Shown: one piece after another, positions 20,922 to 32,790 of the stretch
Position numbering within the stretch: the stretch's first letter is position 1
Layout: every line of letters starts with the position of its first letter
Assembly (NCBI RefSeq): GCF_040712315.1
Contig: NC_134013.1
Span: 82,962,001 to 83,026,000, forward strand
Length of the DNA: 64,000 nt
Direction of reading: 5' to 3'
From: Castanea sativa
Taxonomy: Eukaryota > Streptophyta > Magnoliopsida > Fagales > Fagaceae
Made by a program: the position numbers and the translations under genes
The notes under the pieces: generated by a model
Database searches by the model: none
What the model was told of the DNA's origin: nothing
What the model saw: the letters and a program-made list of their open reading frames with translations, nothing else

Positions 20922-21750
20922 TTAAAAAATACTTATTCATTTTTTTTTTTTTGCCACATGTATAAATTGTTAGTTCCCAATTCTCTTGTTCAGTAAAAAA
21001 AAAATTTTATCATTGAGTTAACTAAAAACACTTTTTTTTTTTCTTTTTATAAGAGAAGTTAGCTAAAAACGCCTATTGTATTATCACTAACTAAAAGGAA
21101 TAATGCTTTCTCTCATTTGTCAAAAAATCTTTGACAATAATGCCAAATTCGGTGTTATATATGGTTTTTTTTTTTTTGTTAAGAAAAAAATTATTTTTTT
21201 AAAAAAATTGTGCAAATGACAAATTAAGAAACCAAAACACAAAGAAACGAGCAGAACATTTTGACCATCTGCAAGGGCTGAGGCTCCAAAAGTGACATTG
21301 ATAGGCCCAATAAGTAGCCTAGTAAAAATTAAATTGGGCTGATACTTCTTGGACCTCAAGAGTTTAAAAACATATACGAGCTGGCTAATAGTGCTACTTT
21401 TGTTTTCACCGCATATAGATCAGCAGCAATGAAAGAGTCAGCAGTCAAGGCACTAGCGCAACACATCTTCATGATTACCAACTAATCAACTATACATTAG
21501 ATCTAGGAGTTCATGTATTGGGTTTTTTTTGTCAAATAAGGGACACATAACTCAGCCTCGCCTGCACTAAAAAAATATTAGTATCTTGATTAGATAGTAA
21601 AGCACAATGATAATAATAAAAAGAATGTCATATGTTCAAATTCTATTGTATATAATAATGCCCTCTAAAAAAAAATGTATTGTATACAGTAATAAAAATG
21701 GGTTCAAGTTATATTTTGTGTAATTTTACAAGAGTTACACATTTTTTTAA
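20922..21750. repeat. Diverged duplicated block, copy 1
   Basis: It shares long collinear stretches with 31962-32790. Both contain GCAAGGGCTGAGGCTCCA, AGGCCCAATAAGTAGCC and GACATATGTTCAAATTCTAT-like segments in the same order, with indels between. No ORF is conserved. It could be a transposon copy or an old segmental duplication. Confidence 0.7.
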
Positions 21751-22911
21751 ACTATTGAATTATATTTGATTTAACTGTTAAGACCATTTGTGAGTATGTC
21801 TAGTAATTACTAATTAGTGAAAAAGACATTAACTATCTATAGCCAAATTCTTCTCTCTCATTAATGACTTCCTTTGTACTATCTCGTTAAGCAAAGAAGA
21901 ACAAAGGATTGAACTGTACTTGCTTGCAATCATACCAGCAGTAAAGCAAGAAAGAAAATAAAAATAAAATTGATTAAGAGACTTAACTGTATTGTACTTG
22001 CTTGCGGCCAAAACATTACAAATTGATATCCTTCTTTAATTACACTGATATCCTTCTCTTATGCTTTTGAGTTTTGAAGTCATGTTCAATGTTAGTTTGG
22101 ATCTTTTTGTACATATTCATAGCACTTTCAAGAAAAACACATCGCGATTGAGTTGACAGGAACGGTTGTGATGATGATGAAGCAGGCTATCTTGCCTCCT
22201 CACATTCATTTTCATTTTCTTCTTCATAAACTATTTAGGAGCTTAATATTTGAAACCTGGAAACTACGACAGTGTGATGCGGTATAATCGCTAGTAATGT
22301 TTGAAATGGGTTCTATTGAGAGTTGAGACACTATCGAACAAGGGGAAAAAAAATATATCAAAAATAAAAAATTGCCTCTAGCTCTACAGTGGCATTTTTA
22401 TCCAAAATATGTTCCAACGCATCGGTAAGGTTTGGGATTTGGAAGTTTTAATTAGATATTGTTTTCTTGATCCAACCGCCCTAATATATATATAGTCCCT
22501 CGGACCAATACATGGGTGTCTTTTCTTGCTAGAAAGCACGGATGTGGATTCGGGTTCGAATGCGGTGTGGCGACATGGTAATTTTTGAAAAAGTAGAACA
22601 CGGATGCAGTGAGATACATTTATTAATTAATTATTAAATATATTTTATTTTTATTTACTATATATTATTAAGCATTTTTATTCATATAATGTTAAATATA
22701 TATCAATTCAAGAGGAATAATGGATAATAAAGTGAATATATAACTATTAAATGATAAATCTATATTTCAACCAATATATCAAAATCAACTACAATAATCA
22801 TAATAATATTAACAAATAATAAATATCTAGAATATATTAAGAGTGTTATGCACATTGAAGTGATTTGCTAAATAGGTTAAAAGTCAATAGAAATAATAAA
22901 ATTCTAAAACT
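21751..22911. other. Intergenic, no gene seen
   Basis: The stretch is AT-rich without supported coding sequence, promoters or inverted-repeat elements with identifiable ends. Confidence 0.45.
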
Positions 22912-22914
22912 TTA

Positions 22915-23935
22915 GGGGCAATTTGGATGTTAAAAAATGATCACTCAATAATCCCTAAATATTTCCAAAACCCAGTTTAGCATCTAAAACTCAGTTTTTC
23001 AACTTCAAAAACTCAAAAACGTGGGACCCAATGCCAGAAGACTTTTCTTTCTTTCTTTTTTTTCTTTTTTTCTTTTTCTTTTTCCCCTAACTCTCATCTC
23101 TCTCTGCCTCTCCTCTTTGTTTTTCCCTTCGTCTTTCTTTGCCTCTTACTCTCTTCTTTCTCCTCAATTTTCTCTTTCACTCTAGCACTATCTCTCTTGG
23201 TTTTCCCTTAGCTTTTACTTGGGTTCACTGATTATGGCTCAAATCTCCAAATAGAAGCAAGATCAGAGACATGCGAGACCGATTCCACCCCTCTCTCCGC
23301 CCCTCTCCTCTCTTTCATTTCTTACTTCTGGGTTTTGGTTGGGTTGGGAGAAGAAATTTTTAGATTTATTGTGTGGATGAACATGTTTGTGGGTTTGTGT
23401 TTGTGTGTTAGTGTGTATGATTGATATCATGTGTTTATGGGTTTGAGAAATCGGTACCCATGTGTTTCTTTTTTTATTTTATTATAAAGTTACCCATGCG
23501 TTTCTGTGAAGAAGAAAAGAAAGAAAAAGATAGAAGAAGAAGAAAAAAAAATGGTTGTTGGAGTGAGTCAATGAAGAAGAAAGAAAGAAGTAGAAGGGGA
23601 AAAAAAAAAGCCATTGAGTGAGTTTGTGAAGAAGAAAGGAGAGAAAAATAGAGGAGGAGAGAGCAAAAGGTCTGAAGTGGATTTGACTACTCTCTTGTGT
23701 TTCTCAGGAAATTACCAAAATGTCATCATAACTCAGTTTTCATAACTTAAAAACACTCAAAAGTTGTTTTCAGTTTTGCTAACTCATCACTCAAAAATCA
23801 AAGAATTGAGTGATGAAAACAAAACTTGAAAACACAGGCAAATAGACTTTCTCTCCATGGGACCCACCAGTTTTGAGTTATGGATGTTGAAAACAGAGTG
23901 ATGAGTGATGAAAACTTGCAAATCCAAACAACCCA
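22915..23935. mobile_element. PIF/Harbinger-like non-autonomous element
   Basis: The left end GGGGCAATTTGGATG and the right end in reverse complement, TGGGTTGTTTGGATT, are similar inverted repeats. They are flanked by TTA on both sides (22912-22914 and 23936-23938), as for PIF/Harbinger insertions. The subterminal parts carry ACTCAATTC/CATCACTC motifs in both orientations. The interior is pyrimidine-rich, then purine-rich, with no transposase. Confidence 0.6.
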
Positions 23936-23938
23936 TTA

Positions 23939-25198
23939 GCTTTCCTCTTTATTGTTAGTCACATGGGGCTCGAAAAAACTAAGAAAAAAAAATTAAAACA
24001 CAAAATAGAGAGGCGGACAACCCAAAACAAATAAATGATAGACCCACATATGACACAGTACACACAAAGATTAAAAAAGAAAAAAGAAAAAAAAGAAGAA
24101 GAAGAAGAGATAAAGGATGAGAAACCTAGAAGAAGAAGATGAAGAGGCAAGTGGGTGGGTTCCTTCACAAGACCAGAGACCAATTTGTATAAAATTAAGT
24201 TTAAAAAAAAAAAAAACAAACAAACAAACAAACTTCCCATGTCCTGGCATATTGGGTCGCATCAGGGAAAAAAATTCATTTGGAATGTGTGTGTAGCCGC
24301 GTCCAAGCCGCAAGCTGGGTCCCAACATGTCTAACACGGGTGCAATGACCAAAATGCTACACCCATGCTTCCCAACTTTTCCATCACCCCTCCTAAAATG
24401 AAAATGTGGATTACAAATCTTTGAATTTCAAGAAAAGTTAATACAGTAGTAAATATTTGTTCTTAAAAGTCTTAATTAAATTGTGAATTTGATTAGTCTT
24501 TTTTTCTTTTTTCTTTTTTTTGCTGAGAACATGCTTTCTTATCAAGATACTTTCATACAACATATCTTATTTGGTTACAAATACTAAATAGGTTTATATT
24601 TCTAATAGGTATATAAATTTTTGAGGATCACCAGGCACATAAATTAGAGACATGAATTAATAATTGCCTTTAAAACAATGTTCGCCTACACTTAAAAAGT
24701 TTATTATAAAGGCAATTATATTTATAAATAATGATTGAATATTGTATTTTTTTAATCTAAATTTACGATTTGAATTGTTTATTAATACCCAAAGTTATTT
24801 AAGCATATAAATTATATTGGTACTACTATTTTTAAATAGATTTTTCAACAAACAAGGTAATTATTATAAAAACACGATTTTTTTATAGGAATTATAAAAA
24901 CTCCATATTACATTAGTATAATGGTGTTTATCCAAATAGTGGGACGTGAGTTTTAGATTATATAGGAAACTAATTAATTTCATAAACATTGCTATAGAAA
25001 TCTTACAAACACATATCAAAACTTTAATACACAAATTAAAACAAAAACACAGATTAATTAAAATTTCCATAAAATATTATAGTACGTGAACAAACGTCAC
25101 ACATTTTCAAAAACAAAATAAAAACAAAGAGTCTTAATGTGGAGAACATAAAAGCCGCCCATGTTATTAAAAAACAAAGTATGATAAGAAACCCTTTA
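23939..25198. other. Intergenic, no gene seen
   Basis: Purine-rich tracts (24075-24120) and AT-rich DNA. Translations here give only low-complexity Phe/Leu/Ser-rich peptides. Confidence 0.45.
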
Positions 25199-25319
25199 AG
25201 GCTTAATTTTCCTCTTCCTCTTCATATGTGAAAATGACACTAATGACCATAGGAACAAGGTTTTCTTCTCCTGAACATCATCTGGAATCTCATGTAGCAC
25301 TCTCTCAATTCCATCAACC
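25197..25319 (-). pseudogene. Exon-like fragment, unknown protein
   Basis: On the minus strand, 40 codons are open from a splice-acceptor-like TTTTCAAG to a TAA. They include VDGIERVLHEIPDDVQEKK and a basic KRKRKIK tail. The composition looks like true coding sequence rather than AT-rich noise. No adjoining exons were found and I do not recognise the family. It may be a terminal exon remnant. Confidence 0.3.
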
Positions 25320-25404
25320 TTGAAAATGAAAACATTACGTAACTCAAGGCATTTTTTTAATTCTTAACGAAAAGTGAAGTTGAATATATATAATGCAAAC
25401 TATA

Positions 25405-25960
25405 CACTACAAGAATAATGTATATTGCAAAACGGGAAAAAAAAAAAAAGAAAGAAAAGAAGAAGAAGTTGCAGTAACGTTAGAGTCATTGTAATAGTTG
25501 ATACGGAGTGTTGCAATAAAATTTGAGGTAATAAATTTGTGCAACAGAAACTTATGTTGCAATAAACTCCAAATAATTTAACAACAACTTTGATGCAATG
25601 ATATCTTTATTATAATAGATAATTACTTCATTTTGTCATTGCAATAGATTATAAAATAATTGATACTAACTTATTGCAATGATATATTTGTTGCAGTTTC
25701 ATGTTTGTCGTTACAATAAATTGTAAAAGATAACTTCGTTGATATAAGCCATTAATTCAAAATTTTTGTTGCAATAGATAGCAAAAATAATGTATATCAA
25801 TTTATTATAACAATTTCTTCATTATAAGTTATTACAACAATTTTTCCTAAGCAATCGAAAATATAAGTTATTGCAACTTATTATTTTTTATGCAATAATT
25901 TAACACTTTTAGATTACTATTGCAACAATTTTAACTTGTAGATGCGATATTTTGTCTAAT
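25405..25960. mobile_element. CACTA-type terminus with subterminal repeats
   Basis: It starts with CACTACAAGAATA, the hallmark end of plant CACTA (En/Spm) elements. This is followed by about 500 bp in which TTGCAATA/TTGCAATGA motifs recur in both orientations, as in CACTA subterminal regions. The matching right end (TTCTTGTAGTG) was not found, so the element is truncated or disrupted. Confidence 0.5.
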
Positions 25961-26099
25961 ACTTGATGTAACAGACTTAGTTTTTCTGCTTTGTTTATGG
26001 CTTGATTATTGTGTTTTTCCAAATGTACATATTTGATAATCGTCTATTTCTTGTATGGAATATGTTCTCATTTATTGTTTGGATGTAATCTAGTTGTTG

Positions 26100-27032
26100 T
26101 GTGAGTTTTGTGAGGGTGTCAGTCCAAAATTCAAGAGGATTTGTAAAGAGGACCCTATTCAGAATCATGTGCATTTGGTTGAGAGGGTATGTTATATAAA
26201 TTAATTTTAAACAAAGTCGAACAATAGATGTGGTTTTAACGTGTGTGTGTGTGCCTATATATGTGTGTGTGATTCTTATTAAGTGATGTTATTAATTATT
26301 TATATATAGTGTTCCGACTGTGGAAAACGCACTGGTATGGTTACCATTTTGACACAGATAGGGGTGCTGCTGAAAAATGGCATTGAGACTGTTGTCATGG
26401 TTCTTGACATCAAGGGATGGTGCCTATTGCTAATCAGTTTGATACTGAATTTTCCTGAACATGTAAATCTCTCTTGATTCTTATAGAATATCAAGCTTAA
26501 CAAAGTTATTTAGTTCGCTTCATTGTCTGTTTTCAAGTTACTGGAACATCTTCAATTCCTTTCAAGAGTGAATCAGGACAGCCAAAAGATGCGGTGCAAC
26601 AGCATGATGGTGAGGATGGTGATGATGAGAATTTGAGCCAAGAGGAAATGCATGGATACCATCTTTCTTAGGGGTGTGTCGGTTGGTTTTCTAAGGGTTG
26701 GCCAACCGAAACCGAAATTTTCAGTTTGTGAAATTCTCAACCAAAACCAACCGAAGTAATTGGAATCAAATCGGTTTCGGTTGGATTTCGATTTTGGTAT
26801 GTTTCGGTGGGTTTTTTCGGTTTCCTTTTCATTTTTTTTTCTGATAAAACAAACAAAGAAAAAAAAATTAAACAAACCCAAAATATAAAAAAAGAGAGGA
26901 AATTGAAAAAATAAACAAACCCAGAATATAAACAACCAAGCACATGGGTTTTTTTCAAAACCCTAATTTTATTTGCACATAAAAATTGAAAAAACAACAT
27001 TAATTCAATATTAAACAAACCCAGAATACAGA

Positions 27033-27063
<31 letters not shown>

Positions 27064-27838
27064 TGGAGAAATTAAAGAGAGAGAGGGTCACCGTGGCTCG
27101 TAGATGTCGCTAGCGATGTCATCAAAGATTGGACTCCTCGCCGGGCCAACACATTTGAGAAGCTCTGTCTGTCTATGGGTTCACCAAGCTTTTTCTACTT
27201 CAACTTTATAGTGCAGAGAGAAGGGTTTTTGCACATTTGAGAAGCTCCTTGCCGGGCCAACACAAAGTTTGCACATTACAGAGCCACGGACTATGAGAAA
27301 GAGAGAGAGAGAGAGAGTCGGCGCAGAGAGGGGCATGGAAGATGGAAATCAGAGAGAAGAATAGAAAAGAATGAGGGTGAGGGAGAGGGCGTGAGGCGGC
27401 TGAAGTGAAATGTAGAGACTAGAGAGTAGGGGTTTTTTTTTTTTTTTTTTAATGTTTTAAGTTGGCATAAAACAATGTAGTTTTATGTTATTAGGAAAGA
27501 AAAAATAAAAATGTTTTTAGCAAGGTTCGAACTTGGACCAAGTATAGTCACACGTGTGTCTTACCACTAGACTAGCGGTACGTATCTTAATATTTTGTAT
27601 ATAGTTATATTTAATACATTTTGGTCGGTTTCGGTTTGGTTGGAACTTTTATTTTCTGAACCGAAACCGAAACCGAAACTGAAAATTTCGGTTTTCATTT
27701 CTGCAAACCGAAACCGAACTAAAATTTTGGACTCAGTTCAATCGGTTTCGGCCGATTTTTTTGGTTCATCGGTTTTTTGCACACCCCTAATCTTTCCACA
27801 CAAATATGGATGGGTAGGAGTCGCTGCATTTCTTGCAG
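26100..27838 (+). pseudogene. Exon-like remnants split by a hAT element
   Basis: Exon-like block 26100-26186 (29 codons, C-x2-C in CEFCEG) ends at AGG|GTATGT. A second starts after TATATATAG at 26310 in the same phase with CSDCGKRTGM, so the two blocks form a Cys-pair pattern suggesting a zinc-binding domain. A third block (about 26545-26668, acidic DGEDGDDENLSQEE) resumes after the inserted element at 27790-27838 and ends at GCAG|GTATGA. Removing the insertion and one target copy keeps this frame open. I do not recognise the protein. The insertion makes it a probable pseudogene, or a gene fragment carried by the neighbouring CACTA piece. Confidence 0.4.
26669..27789. mobile_element. Non-autonomous hAT element, 1121 bp
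   Basis: Perfect 10-bp inverted ends (TAGGGGTGTG / CACACCCCTA) are flanked by ATCTTTCT (26661-26668) and ATCTTTCC (27790-27797), an 8-bp duplication with one change. Subterminal CGGTTTCGGTTGG-type repeats occur at both ends in opposite orientation, a hAT trait. There is no transposase. Confidence 0.8.
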
Positions 27839-27949
27839 GTATGAGAATGTGTAATATGTCTACCTTTTTCAATCAATGTCCTTTCACTTGTTGTTCTACC
27901 ACTTGATTGGTATACTGCACTATTATTTTTCCTTTTATTCAAGTTTTTT

Positions 27950-28077
27950 GGGTGCGGCTTGTGTCCAGTGAAAGTTTTCACTGGACACGTTGGATTGCGG
28001 ACATGTGTCCACTCTTGGACACGTGTCCGAATCTTGCTGTGTCCAGTGAAAATTTTTACTAGACACAAGCTCTGCCC
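27950..28077. mobile_element. Foldback MITE, Mutator-like, 128 bp
   Basis: The ends GGGTGCGGCTTGTGTCCAGT and, in reverse complement, GGGCAGAGCTTGTGTCTAGT pair as inverted repeats. Flanks AAGTTTTTT (27941-27949) and AAGTTTATT (28078-28086) form a 9-bp duplication with one mismatch, the size typical of Mutator-like elements. The interior holds a 13+2+13 perfect hairpin at 27961-27988 and a 14-bp stem with one mismatch around a CTCT loop near 27998-28029. Confidence 0.75.
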
Positions 28078-28086
28078 AAGTTTATT

Positions 28087-29378
28087 TTAGTCTTTTACTA
28101 TGTAGTGGAATTACTGTTCTACTACTTGATTAGTTTACTGAAATATTATATGTTGAAGTCTATATTAGTCTTTGACAAAGAAGTGGTTGGGTTTTGCTGA
28201 ACGAGTGGATTTAAATATATCTCTCTCTTATTTATTTTCTTTACATTCTTTTATTCATTATATGTTCTAAAAATGTTTTACAGTATGCTTTTATCTTGCA
28301 ATCTAATTTCTACTTTTTTTAAAAAAATGTTGTGAGAGGAGAATATGGTAATTGAAGAGTTTTTATAAGAAAAAAAAAATTTCCAACCAAAAAACAAAAT
28401 TGTCTTTTTTAGGTGTGCTCAAAAGAGTGTCGTGTAAAAAAAAAACTGTTGTCTTGTGGATTTCTATATTTTGTTCCACTGTAATTAATTATTAAACTTT
28501 AGGGTTTTAATTCCCTCACATGTACCAAAAAAATCCCATGGTCTATAAAAATATGTTTTGTTCCACTTTTGAGTATTACACTTCGGGTTTTAATGTCTCA
28601 CACTATTTCACATTTACTTTTAGGTATTAAAATGTGACATTACCGCATCATTTAAGAATATATGTGTAAAATAGACTAATAGTGTGAAATAATGTTATTT
28701 ACCCTATTTTTTTTATGACGTTAGATTTTGAATTTCCTTACTTTTTATTATACTTTATGGCAACAAAAATGTTGGTCGAATGTAGTTTCTTTGCTCTTTT
28801 TTTAATAGATTTGAATTCAAGAAATTCTTGTTTTATAAAAACACATTCAATGTCTAGCTCATTACTGGATTTTCTTTCTTAGTCTGAGTTCATACCAAAT
28901 TAATTACCCAAAAAGAAAAAAGAAAAAAGAAAAAAAAAAAGTTTCTCCAGAACTAACACTATTATTTGAATTATTTCTGCTTGACATTTCATCAAACATT
29001 TGCCAATCCCAACTTGATATGAGGCCATTCTGATAGTAATGAATAATAATAGGTCTGCATCAAAGAATCTAAGGCTTGGATGTAACATACCAAGGAGATG
29101 TATCATGGACTCGGCCGAAAAAATACCATTCTTTGTAATAGATTGGGTACTAATGTGAGCCGGGTTAATTGGGACATATTTAATAACCTTGCAACCAAAC
29201 AACTCGGAGGCCGTGCAAATTACCTCATAAAAACTTTGCTGCCTCTCCAAAAGATTCTAAATCCCTTGCTTCTCTAAATATTACAAAAGATTCAAATTAC
29301 CTTAGCTAAACTCTTGGTGGGAGGTGGAATAGGAAGCATAGAGAAAAAAGGAGAGAAAAGTGGAAAGATGTGCTTTTA
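28087..29378. other. Intergenic, no gene seen
   Basis: AT-rich sequence. The only long frame (28900-29250, minus) starts in a poly-A run and shows no domain. Confidence 0.4.
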
Positions 29379-29548
29379 GTGGATGTTTGGTTGGAAGGAG
29401 GAGAGGAAAAAAATTTGGTGGGGTCCGGATGTTTTCTCCCCAGATCCACCAAAATTTTTTCTACCCACATTAAGGAAAAAACTGAAGAGAAAATGTTTGG
29501 ACAAAAAACACCCCTCTACGAATGTGCTGGGTTTTCTCTATTTTTCAT

Positions 29549-29549
<1 letters not shown>

Positions 29550-29603
<54 letters not shown>
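29550..29603. repeat. TA microsatellite
   Basis: About 27 TA units followed by a T run. A shorter homologous tract lies at about 30141-30160 in the duplicate copy. Confidence 0.9.
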
Positions 29604-29617
<14 letters not shown>

Positions 29618-29637
29618 ATGAACATTTTGGCTATTTC

Positions 29638-30886
29638 TAGGGATGACAATTTTTCTCCGCCTTGCTTAACCCATCCTTCCCCGCTTTGCCCCGCTCAGGT
29701 TTCCCCGCCCCGCAAATGTGGTGGGGCGGGGATGGGGCAAGATTTTAGCCCACACCACAGGGCGGGGTGGGGATGGGTTTAGACTTTTTAGACCCACCCC
29801 ACCCCGTCCCTCCCCTTCCCTGCCTTGCCCTGCGTTGCTAAGGGTTATAATTGTAAAATTTGCATATCTTAAAACCCTACTATTTAAACAAACATATCAA
29901 TATTAGCTAATTTTATTCTACCCAATGTGGTTTTTTGCCTTTATTTTGTTATGTGTTATACTATGAAATTTTTTTTTTTTTTTTAATGATTGTCTTGTTA
30001 AACACTTGGATATATTATTCAATTTTTTCTGAAAATTGATTTGATTTGATGGGATAAATTTAGTTGTAATTTCAAGTATATTTTTATTAATGAAATAAGT
30101 TATATTAAAAAAATGAAATAGGTTTCATGTTTTCATGGTTTATATATATATATATATATATTTTTTTTTCGCTTTGTTAGTTTTTTTATGAACATTTTGG
30201 CTATTTCTAGGGATGACAATTTTTCTCCGCCCTGCTTAACCCGTCCCTCCCCGCTTTGCCCCGCTCGGGTTTCCCCGCCCCGCAAATGTGGTAGGGCGGA
30301 GATGGGGCAAGATTTTAGCCCCACACCACGGGGCAGGGTGGGGATGGGTTTAGACTTTTTAGACCCACCCCACTCCACCCCGTCCCTCCCCTTCCCCGCC
30401 TTGCCCTGCGCTGCTAAGGGTTATAATTGTAAATTTTTTATATCTTAAAACCATACTATTTAAACAAACATATCAATATTAGCTAATTTTATTTTACCCA
30501 ATGTGGTTTTTTGCCTTTATTTTGTTATGTGTTATACTATGAGATTTTTTTTTTTTTAATGATTGTCTTGTTAAACACTTGGATATATTATTTAATTTTT
30601 TCTGAAAATTTATTTGATTTGATGGGATAAATTTAGTTGTAATTTCAAGTATATTTTTATTAATGAAATAGGTTTCATTAAAAAAAAAATTGTACTAGTT
30701 GTAGGGCAAATTAACAAAACATAGAGTTTTACAGCGTGGGGCGGGCTTCGCGGGGCCCTAAGGGGCGAGGATGGGGTGAGAAAGTTTTCCCTGTCACGCG
30801 GGGCAAGGCGGGGGCAAGACAAAACCATATGGGGCGGGGACGAAGACTACATCCTTCAGCCCCGTCCCACCCCATTGCCATCCCTA
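29638..30886. mobile_element. GC-rich hAT-like element with internal duplication
   Basis: The ends TAGGGATGACAAT and, in reverse complement, TAGGGATGGCAAT sit between GCTATTTC (29630-29637) and GCTGTTTC (30887-30894), an 8-bp duplication with one mismatch. About 29544-30128 is repeated in tandem as 30133-30690. The repeat includes the left flank, so the duplication post-dates the insertion. Runs of CCCCGCCCCGC give spurious proline-rich frames. Confidence 0.65.
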
Positions 30887-31243
30887 GCTGTTTCCTCTTT
30901 TTTTTTTTTTAATTCCTTCTTTAGTTTTTTGTCCTTTTCCTTTTTTCTTTTTTCTTTTTCTTTTTTAAAAAAACTTCCTTCTTTAGTTTTTGTTTCCTTT
31001 TCTATACCTTTCATTCGGTTGGTGTTTTTATTTTTATTTTTTTGGTTCATTCATTTTTTTTTCCTAACTTGTTACTTTTTTTTATTTATTAGGGTCATGA
31101 AAGTAAATTTATACAAACTATATTTTCTATCCCTCCACTTTTCTACTTTCAAACCAAACACCATGAGGGAAAACTAAAAACTTTTCTATCCTCTCCCCAT
31201 ATTTTATCCTCCTACTTTTCCACCCCTCCAACCAAACAGACCC

Positions 31244-31961
31244 TAAGCTCTGCATTACCAAATTCCCATGGCTGCCATCAAGGGTGGCCACAGCAATCCA
31301 CCACAAGCCACCAATACAGTGGTTTTTTTGGGTTAGTCACTTCTCGCTCAACTCCAACTCAAGGCCAAAACCCTGAGCTCCATCACCATCAAAGGCAACG
31401 AAGCACACTGGCAATGCCACCATAGGTGGCCGCCAGTTCTCCTCTTCTCTCCCTCTCTCTCTCTCTCTCTCTCTCACATTTGTTTGGGTTGATATTTGGT
31501 TTGATTTGTGCAGTGGGTGTGGTAGTTGCTGGGTTTTTGTTGATTTTTGGTTTGATTTGTGTTGTGGGTGTGGTAGTTTTCTGATGGTGGGTGAGGCAAT
31601 TGTTTTTTCATGGGTGATTTGGATTTAGATTGGTTTTTGGTTTTTTTTGGATTGAATTTAGTGGTGTTGGAAATTTTGGGTTAAGAGGGTTTTGGTCTTT
31701 AAAGGGACGCTGGAGACATTTCCGACAAGGGAGAGGATGTCTCTAGTTGTGTGGTGGAGCTTGGAGAAGTTGTGAGGGAAGGAGAGAAGTGTCGAAGGTT
31801 GAAGTGTGAGATTTGACGGTGGCTAGTTTGGGTCTTTTTTTAAATCTGACAAATGATGAAAAATGGACCTAATGCCATTTGGTGATTGTGTATAAATTGT
31901 CCACGTGTTGTGATGTAATTGGGAACCTAATATAAGATACTGTATCTAAATTTTGCTCATA
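31244..31961. other. Repeat-like spacer, no gene seen
   Basis: It contains GCCACC-rich sequence, a CT tract near 31450-31474 and two copies of a TTTGGTTTGATTTGTG motif about 60 bp apart (about 31495 and 31548). It resembles the interior of the element at 61763-62610 in style. No reliable ends were found. Confidence 0.4.
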
Positions 31962-32790
31962 CTAAAAAATATTTATCCATTATATTTTTGTTTGCTCACA
32001 TGGATAAATTGCTAGTTCTCATTTCTCTTGATCAATGAGAAAAAACTTTACCAGTTGAATTAACTAAAAACACCTATTGTATCATCACTAACCAAAAGAA
32101 ATAGTGATTTCTCTAATTTGTCGACGAATCTTTGACAATAATGCCAAATAATGTGTTATATATGATTTTTTTTTTTGTTAAAAATTAAAAATTAAAAATT
32201 GAGCAAATGACAAATTAAAAACCAAAACACAAACAAACGAGCAGAATTAACCATATGCAAGGGCTGAGGCTCCACAGTGACAATAATAGGCCCAATAAGT
32301 AGCCAAGTTATGAGCTGCAAAAGTTAAAATCAAATTGGGCCAATAATTCTTGGACCTCAAGAATTTAAAAAAATATATCACTTATTATAATTCATAGGCC
32401 CAACCTCGCATATTCAACAAAGTGCAGATCTGCATAGACCGTTTACAACAACATTCTTATTATTATATTTCTAACTGATGAGTCAAGGGCCAAGGCTACC
32501 CTTTTTTTTTTCTTTTTTTTTTTTTGAGAAGAGTCAAGGCTGAGCTGGCTAATAGCGCTACACAGCTTCGTGGTTACCAAATACACATTTAGGAGTTCAG
32601 GTAGTATTGGGTATTTTTTTCAAATAAGGGACACATAATTCAGTCACCTCTAAACTAAAAAAAAATATTATTATCTTGATTAGACAATAAAGAACAATAA
32701 TAACAAACAAATGACATATGTTCAAATTCTATTATATAATAATAATAAGGGTTGGGTTTAAGTTCCACATAGTGTAACTCTAAACAATAT
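31962..32790. repeat. Diverged duplicated block, copy 2
   Basis: Collinear with 20922-21750 in the same orientation. Relative to copy 1 it carries an extra segment around 32380-32530, including a T-rich tract. Confidence 0.7.

Larger units (their letters stand above)
29379..31243. mobile_element. Nested element: GTTTGGTTGG-ended outer unit
   Basis: The outer ends GTGGATGTTTGGTTGG and, in reverse complement, GGGTCTGTTTGGTTGG are inverted repeats followed inward by similar purine-rich sequence. The flanks are TTA and TAA, which is not a clean duplication, so PIF-type assignment is tentative. Inside lies the GC-rich hAT-like insertion at 29638-30886. Confidence 0.5.

Noticed and set aside
27520..27586. 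tRNA gene or SINE head on the minus strand
   Set aside because: A-box-like TAGTCTAGTGG and B-box-like GTTCGAACC are present, but no cloverleaf can be closed and it lies inside a hAT element. At most it is a tRNA-derived relic.
29370..29640. ORFs encoding Ile-Tyr repeats and proline-rich peptides at 29.4-30.4 kb
   Set aside because: They are translations of a TA microsatellite and of GC-rich transposon sequence.
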